A stretch of 64,000 nucleotides of DNA from the NCBI RefSeq assembly GCF_018603905.1, contig NZ_JAHFZZ010000003.1:682001-746000 (forward strand), written 5' to 3'. The position numbers and the translations under genes were made by a program. The notes under the pieces are model-generated. The model was not told the DNA's origin and searched no databases. It worked only from the letters and a program-made list of their open reading frames with translations. Numbering within the stretch: position 1 is the first letter of the stretch; every line of letters begins with the position of its first letter. Shown one piece after another: positions 60,174 to 64,000 of this stretch. This stretch comes from Nonomuraea sp. NEAU-A123 (GTDB taxonomy: Bacteria > Actinomycetota > Actinomycetes > Streptosporangiales > Streptosporangiaceae).

Positions 60174-61828
60174 GCGAGGCGGACCGTTGCTTCTCGTTCG
60201 CCGACCCGGACGGTGGTCAAGGGGCCGTTGCCGTTCGCCAGCCAGCCGTACACCGCGGACGGCAGGCACCGGGGGTCGGGATCGCCGCGCTCTCCAGCGG
60301 TCGCGGTCACCTCGAACCGCCGGCCGTCCCGCAGCGCCAGCCGGACCCGCCGCGCACCGATCACCTCGGCCGCCATGAAGCAGCCGGGGTAACGCCGCAG
60401 GGTCTCCGCCGCCCAGCCGTCGGCCGCGTCCCCGCGGACGATGATCGCCGCGCTCTCCAGCAGCCGCCGGTCCAGCTCCTCGGCGTCGACGACCAGATGC
60501 GGGTCCCGTACCCGCTCTCCCGGCTCGCCGACGGCGGGGAAGCGGCGCAGGGCCACGGTGCCGTCCCGGACCTCGGTTTCCACCAGGAACGAGAGCACCT
60601 CGCCGCGCTCCCCCAGGGGATCGGGCAGGGCGGTGGCGGCGGGGTCGGGTCCGGGTTCGAGGTCCATCAGCCGGTACGCGACGCGCCGTAACAAGGTGCC
60701 CGCCTGGCCGGACATGCCGAGCGTCCGCCCGGTCACCTCGTCATAGGCGCCCGGCCGGTACGTATCCATGATCGTCTCGATCTGCCCCAGCAGGTCCCGG
60801 CGCGGGTCGAGACGGGGCAGCGCCCGGGACAGCGCGGCCGTGGGGGAGGCCGGGTCGAGCTCCTCGGCCTCGCGCCCGGAGGAGGCCAGGAGAGTGGGGC
60901 GGCCCAGCGCGGCGCCGTAGAAGGTGACCGACCCGTGATCGCCCACGACCACGTCCGCCGCCAGGAGCGCCGCCTGCCAGCCCTGCTGGGGAGGGAGCAG
61001 CACCAGACCCGCGTCGAGGGCATCCGCCAGCCACAGCCGGAGTTGGAGGCCGCCGTGGCCGTACCGGATGTTCGGATGGGCGGCCAGGACCACCTGATAC
61101 TCGTCGAACGGCAGCTCGCCCGTCAGGCGGGCGACCAGGTCGCTGTTGGCGCCGAGCAGGGAGTTCGGGCCCCAGGTGGAGCTGATCAGCACCAGTCTGC
61201 GGTCACCGGCGCCGAGGGAGCGCCGGTAGCGGTCGCGCCGCGCCGCGTTCGCCAGGATCCGGTCGAAGCACGGATCGCCGGTCACCACGGCCAGCGGCAC
61301 CGCTTCCGGGCATTCGACCGCCAACCGGGTCAACTGCTCGTGGTGCGACAGGGCGATGGCCGCCGGCACGATCCGGCCGTCGTGCACGAGCTGGCGCCGG
61401 GCAAGACCCGAGACGGCGCCTGTGGCGTCGCCTGTGATGTCGCTCGTGGCGGCGAGCAGCCGGTTGTGGCCGGCGCCATGCGGCACCAGCAGCAGCGGAG
61501 CCTTCAGCCGGTGCAACTCGCCGTTGGCGCTGGCGGAGACGGCCAGGTCGAACGGCGTGTCCACGGCCTGCGCCCAGGAGACGACGCGCGCCTCGACATC
61601 CCGCAGATAGTCGCCGACCCCGTCGTCGAACGCCGAACCTGCCGCGACGGTGAACAGCACCTGGACTCGAGGATCCGAACGGAACAGCGGCAGCACGTCC
61701 AGCAGCCGGCTCGCCGAGGTCACCGTACGCGCCACCGCGAGGACGTTCCGGCTGGTGCCGACCGTGCGCCAACGGCGAGACCCGGGGCCGATCGGTACAC
61801 GAAGCCAACCCTCGCCGCTCACCACCAC
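60170..61828 (-). CDS. GT-B-like protein (CDP-glycerol transferase-like), tentative
   Basis: A 552-residue soluble protein. A Rossmann-like N-terminal half begins GTSRNVLAVARTVTSASRLL; the late segment VVVGDHGSVTFYGAALGRPTLL resembles the UDP/CDP-sugar or CDP-glycerol transferase GT-B signature, ending in a beta-rich C-terminal domain. The family of such actinomycete proteins is often mis-annotated; function unknown. GTG start at 61828 (or 61825). It overlaps the receptor's 3' end by 4 bases. Confidence 0.55.
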   Translation of the reverse strand: MVVSGEGWLRVPIGPGSRRWRTVGTSRNVLAVARTVTSASRLLDVLPLFRSDPRVQVLFTVAAGSAFDDGVGDYLRDVEARVVSWAQAVDTPFDLAVSASANGELHRLKAPLLLVPHGAGHNRLLAATSDITGDATGAVSGLARRQLVHDGRIVPAAIALSHHEQLTRLAVECPEAVPLAVVTGDPCFDRILANAARRDRYRRSLGAGDRRLVLISSTWGPNSLLGANSDLVARLTGELPFDEYQVVLAAHPNIRYGHGGLQLRLWLADALDAGLVLLPPQQGWQAALLAADVVVGDHGSVTFYGAALGRPTLLASSGREAEELDPASPTAALSRALPRLDPRRDLLGQIETIMDTYRPGAYDEVTGRTLGMSGQAGTLLRRVAYRLMDLEPGPDPAATALPDPLGERGEVLSFLVETEVRDGTVALRRFPAVGEPGERVRDPHLVVDAEELDRRLLESAAIIVRGDAADGWAAETLRRYPGCFMAAEVIGARRVRLALRDGRRFEVTATAGERGDPDPRCLPSAVYGWLANGNGPLTTVRVGEREATVRLA

Positions 61829-62303
61829 TCCGACCGGCCCGATTCCTCAGTAAAAGCCCACCTTATGATGACGACCCGTCGTACAGGTACGCGGCCGTCC
61901 CATTCTCCCCACCGGCCCCAGGTGCCGCGTGCTCCTCGATCAGGGTCCGGCGCGGCGAGCAGACCTCGTCGAGGTGTCACCGTCAGCTACTTTTTCCGTC
62001 ATTTACCACATTCCTGGCGTGTCATTGGAAAGCCGGGGGAAGTCCCGCTCGCCTCTCCGGTGGAGACGATAAATTCCCGGCCCGACATCTTGGGGCCCCT
62101 CTCCTCGTACAAGGCCGCATTCCTCGACATATCCGACGTATTCGTAATAAGTGCTGACATGTTGTGAAATGAGGTTTTGCCTATCGTCGGGAGACCGGGC
62201 CGATCGCCGCGATTATCGTGGGACATGTTCAGCCGTATCGGCGTATCCCGGGGAAACCGAAACCGGCGCTCTCATCCGAATCCGTTTCAGGGAGTGATCT
62301 CTG
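61829..62303. other. 475-bp AT-enriched intergenic region, no gene found
   Basis: Between the divergent GT-B-like gene and the secreted peptide gene. The part 61990-62230 has clearly lower G+C than the surroundings (runs such as TACTTTTTCC, TAAATTCC, GTAATAAGTG). Only short open frames exist and none resembles a known protein. It may hold the promoter of the peptide gene. Confidence 0.6.
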
Positions 62304-62564
62304 ATGCTCAAGCGTCTGCTTCTCACCGCCTCCTTGGCGGTATCCACCCTCATCGTCACCGGAACGGCCACAACGCAGCCCGCCAGCGCCGCGGCAACAT
62401 GCCAGCCAAGCGCCCAGCACGTCACCACCACGCCGCAGAGCGTGGCCAGGAAGTGCGAGTGGCGCTGGTGGCACAACAAGTGGTGCAAGTTCTGCTGGCG
62501 GCACGGCCACTGGGAACGTGAGTGGTGTAAGAGCTGGGACCACGACCACGGCCACATGAGCTAG
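62304..62564 (+). CDS. Small secreted Trp/Cys/His-rich peptide
   Basis: An 86-residue precursor. Signal peptide MLKRLLLTASLAVSTLIVTG ends near ASA; the mature ~55 residues have five Cys, seven to eight Trp and a His-rich end (CEWRWWHNKWCKFCWRHGHW, and HDHGHMS). GGGAG lies upstream of the ATG. No family recognised. Candidates: metal-binding envelope peptide or antimicrobial/modified peptide. Isolated from any obvious maturation gene. Confidence 0.7.
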   Translation: MLKRLLLTASLAVSTLIVTGTATTQPASAAATCQPSAQHVTTTPQSVARKCEWRWWHNKWCKFCWRHGHWEREWCKSWDHDHGHMS

Positions 62565-62656
62565 CCCCAGCCATCACAACCAGCGCACAACAGTCGCTCC
62601 GCGTGGCCTGTCCGCGCGGGGCGATCTCCCATGCGACAAAACCCCGCACTATGATG

Positions 62657-62679
62657 CGCGGAAACCGGCGGTTTCCGCG
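62657..62679. repeat. 10-bp inverted repeat after the peptide gene
   Basis: CGCGGAAACC and GGTTTCCGCG around GGC form a hairpin ~95 bases past the peptide stop; possibly a terminator, although no T-run follows. The gap 62565-62927 holds this and a second palindrome at 62872. Confidence 0.5.
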
Positions 62680-62871
62680 GGTGACCGCTGAGCTGTCGGA
62701 AGCCGCGAATAGTCCCGCCAAAGCGCTGCCATTTGGGCCCTCTCGCCGCCATGGCGGAAGGCGCGGCCGAGTGAGGCTCATCGCCGCAGCCGATCACCGC
62801 CGGAGTCGTTATCGCGGCCGGTGATAGGGCTTGCTCGGATTGGGCGTTTCCGTCGGCCCGCCGAGCACGTT

Positions 62872-62889
62872 GACTGATAGTGATCAGTC
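62872..62889. promoter_or_regulatory. GACTGAT-AGTG-ATCAGTC palindrome before the UBP gene
   Basis: A 7-bp inverted repeat with a 4-base centre, ~39 bases before the ATG at 62928, positioned to serve as an operator for the UBP-desaturase pair. The binding protein is not identified. Confidence 0.5.
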
Positions 62890-62927
62890 GACGCATCTCG
62901 CGTCACTCTCACCGTGAGGGGGTCGTG

Positions 62928-63236
62928 ATGACCCTGGACGCTGAAGACCTGGAAGTGGCCGCACGTGCCGCCCCGAATGGGCAGGCGCCGCGCTGTGACC
63001 ACGTCGACGGCCTGGTCGCGGAGCAGGGGTTGCCCGAATGCACTGAATGTCTGGTCCGCGGCTGGCCCTGGACGAGCCTGCTGGCCTGCCGGACCTGTGG
63101 ATGGGTGGCCTGCTCCGACGACTCGCCGGGTGGCCACGCCAAGGCGCACTACCAGGAGACCGACCACCCGGTGTTCACCTCGCTGGCGCCGGGCGAGACC
63201 TGGCGATGGTGCTACGTGCACAGACGGACCGTATGA
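62928..63236 (+). CDS. UBP-type zinc-finger protein
   Basis: A 102-residue protein. CDHVDGLVAEQ, CTECLVRGWPW, CRTCGWVACSDDSPGGHAKAH and HYQETDHPV give the C/H ligands of the UBP (ZnF-UBP) fold known from ubiquitin proteases; bacterial copies without ubiquitin occur next to desaturases and oxidoreductases. The ATG at 62928 follows GAGGGGG. The desaturase gene starts 20 bases after its stop, so the two are probably co-transcribed. Confidence 0.88.
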   Translation: MTLDAEDLEVAARAAPNGQAPRCDHVDGLVAEQGLPECTECLVRGWPWTSLLACRTCGWVACSDDSPGGHAKAHYQETDHPVFTSLAPGETWRWCYVHRRTV

Positions 63237-63255
63237 GCGAGAAGAGACGAGACTC

Positions 63256-64000
63256 ATGACCATTTCCCAACAACCGGTGAGACACCGGCCGGAATACGAC
63301 GGCGAATCACCATTCCCCGGCGCGGATGAGCATGCCCAGGCCGGCCGGCTCCAGGTCGGGCTGACCGGGGCGATCGTGGTTGTGCCGTTCATCGCGCTCG
63401 GTGTCGCGATTTTCCTGGTCTGGGGCAACGGATTCGCGCTCACCGATCTGCTGCTGGCCGCGTTCTTCTACGTGGTGACCGGGCTCGGGGTGACCGTCGG
63501 GTTCCACCGGCTGCACACCCATGGGTCCTTCACCGCCCGGCCGTGGCTGCGGGTGGTCCTGGGAATCGCCGGGTCGATGAGTTTCCAGGGCAACATCATC
63601 GACTGGGTGGCGGTCCATCGCCGCCATCACGCCTACACCGACCGGCCGGGCGATCCGCACTCCCCTTACCGGTACGGCACCAGCCTGCGTGGGCAGCTTC
63701 GGGGGCTTGCCCACTCCCATCTCGGCTGGATGTTCACCAACGATGAGACGCCCGCCTCTCGGTACGCGCCCGACCTGCTGGACGACCCGGCGATGGTCAG
63801 GGTGGCGCGGGCCTTTCCCGCGCTGTGCGCGCTGTCGCTGGCGCTGCCGTTCCTGGCCGGCTGGGCGATCAGCGGCACCCTGTACGGCGCGCTGACCGCC
63901 TTCCTCTGGGCCGGGTTGATCCGCGTCGCCCTGCTGCAGCACGTCACCTGGAGCGTCAATTCGCTCTGCCATGTGATCGGCAGCAGACCGTTCAAGACCC
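63256..64000 (+). CDS. Fatty-acid (acyl-CoA) desaturase, truncated by the window end
   Basis: Open frame from the ATG at 63256 to the end of the window without a stop; about 248 residues are visible. Membrane helices flank the diiron His boxes: GFHRLHTHG (first), HRRHHAYTD (second), and HVTWSVNSLCH in a later segment. The family introduces a cis double bond into acyl chains in the membrane. The C-terminal third histidine box lies outside the window. Coupled to the UBP zinc-finger gene. Confidence 0.92.
   Translation, partial: MTISQQPVRHRPEYDGESPFPGADEHAQAGRLQVGLTGAIVVVPFIALGVAIFLVWGNGFALTDLLLAAFFYVVTGLGVTVGFHRLHTHGSFTARPWLRVVLGIAGSMSFQGNIIDWVAVHRRHHAYTDRPGDPHSPYRYGTSLRGQLRGLAHSHLGWMFTNDETPASRYAPDLLDDPAMVRVARAFPALCALSLALPFLAGWAISGTLYGALTAFLWAGLIRVALLQHVTWSVNSLCHVIGSRPFKT

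Noticed and set aside
61999..62226. 75-residue minus-strand frame in the AT-enriched gap
   Set aside because: No ribosome site and no recognisable motif.
63307..63972. Minus-strand open frame at the window end
   Set aside because: It is the reverse of the desaturase gene, which has all visible His boxes on the plus strand.

Overview
The window is high-GC actinobacterial chromosome, most like a Streptosporangiales actinomycete (Nonomuraea or Streptosporangium type). The genus is inferred from gene content and not proven. Evidence: strong G/C third-position bias, frequent GTG starts, many four-base ATGA/GTGA stop-start overlaps, a cyclophilin / rhomboid / crgA / sortase E / pabA block facing the pknB-pknA-pbpA-rodA-pstP-fhaB-fhaA cell-wall signalling operon (an arrangement that lies near oriC in actinomycetes), a CAG-anticodon tRNA-Leu, DUF6412-yidC, and a DUF574-type SAM methyltransferase.

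Layout. 1-3.4 kb: end of an OlsB-like acyltransferase gene, a PlsC acyltransferase, a remnant of a histidine kinase, a secreted glycerophosphodiesterase and a frameshifted chloramphenicol-phosphotransferase-like pseudogene. 3.4-13.5 kb: a NarL-type two-component pair, a VOC-gene remnant, a metallo-beta-lactamase-fold hydrolase, a PadR regulator behind a 14-bp inverted repeat, small SnoaL/SRPBCC-like genes, a tandem GNAT, a Rieske protein, and an OmpR-type pair divergent from a small secreted protein with direct-repeat operators between them. 13.6-26.6 kb: the housekeeping block listed above, ending at tRNA-Leu. 26.9-37.6 kb: two CNNM/CorC membrane proteins, an LCP ligase, GPP34, TenA, Fpg/Nei glycosylase, MFS/HxlR/rhodanese, a TPP riboswitch driving a CytX-like transporter, and Ogt. 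37.7-46.8 kb: a PAS-GAF histidine kinase, an RsbW-like ATPase, yidC with two small upstream membrane genes, another OmpR pair, a STAS protein with a glycosyltransferase, a thioesterase, RidA and a methyltransferase. 46.8-50.8 kb: an ECF sigma factor (SigK type) with its RskA-type anti-sigma, a DUF305 lipoprotein, a membrane protein and a YcnI copper-handling-type protein. Two matching ECF promoter-like motifs suggest one regulon. 51-64 kb is accessory: a beta-lactamase-fold esterase, a Tat-exported PL8 lyase, a P450 plus asparagine-synthetase pair, an NLR-like/amyloid-motif signalling pair, a GT-B-like protein, a Trp/Cys/His-rich secreted peptide, a UBP zinc-finger protein and a truncated fatty-acid desaturase.

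Most notable system: genes at 57629-57997 (minus) and 58080-60173 (plus). The plus gene encodes an NB-ARC/TPR STAND receptor with a short glycine/Gln-Ala motif at its N-terminus. The divergent small gene encodes a hydrophobic-helix effector candidate that ends in the same motif. This is the architecture expected of bacterial NLR-amyloid (RHIM-like) cell-death signalling.

A second theme is minisatellite-like tandem repeats. They occur in frame inside two histidine kinases, a sigma factor, its anti-sigma factor and an SRPBCC-like protein, and just after genes at 37001, 46731, 48583 and 50750. Several extend the 3' end of the upstream gene. Stop codons, linkers and possibly a promoter appear to have been built from these repeats.
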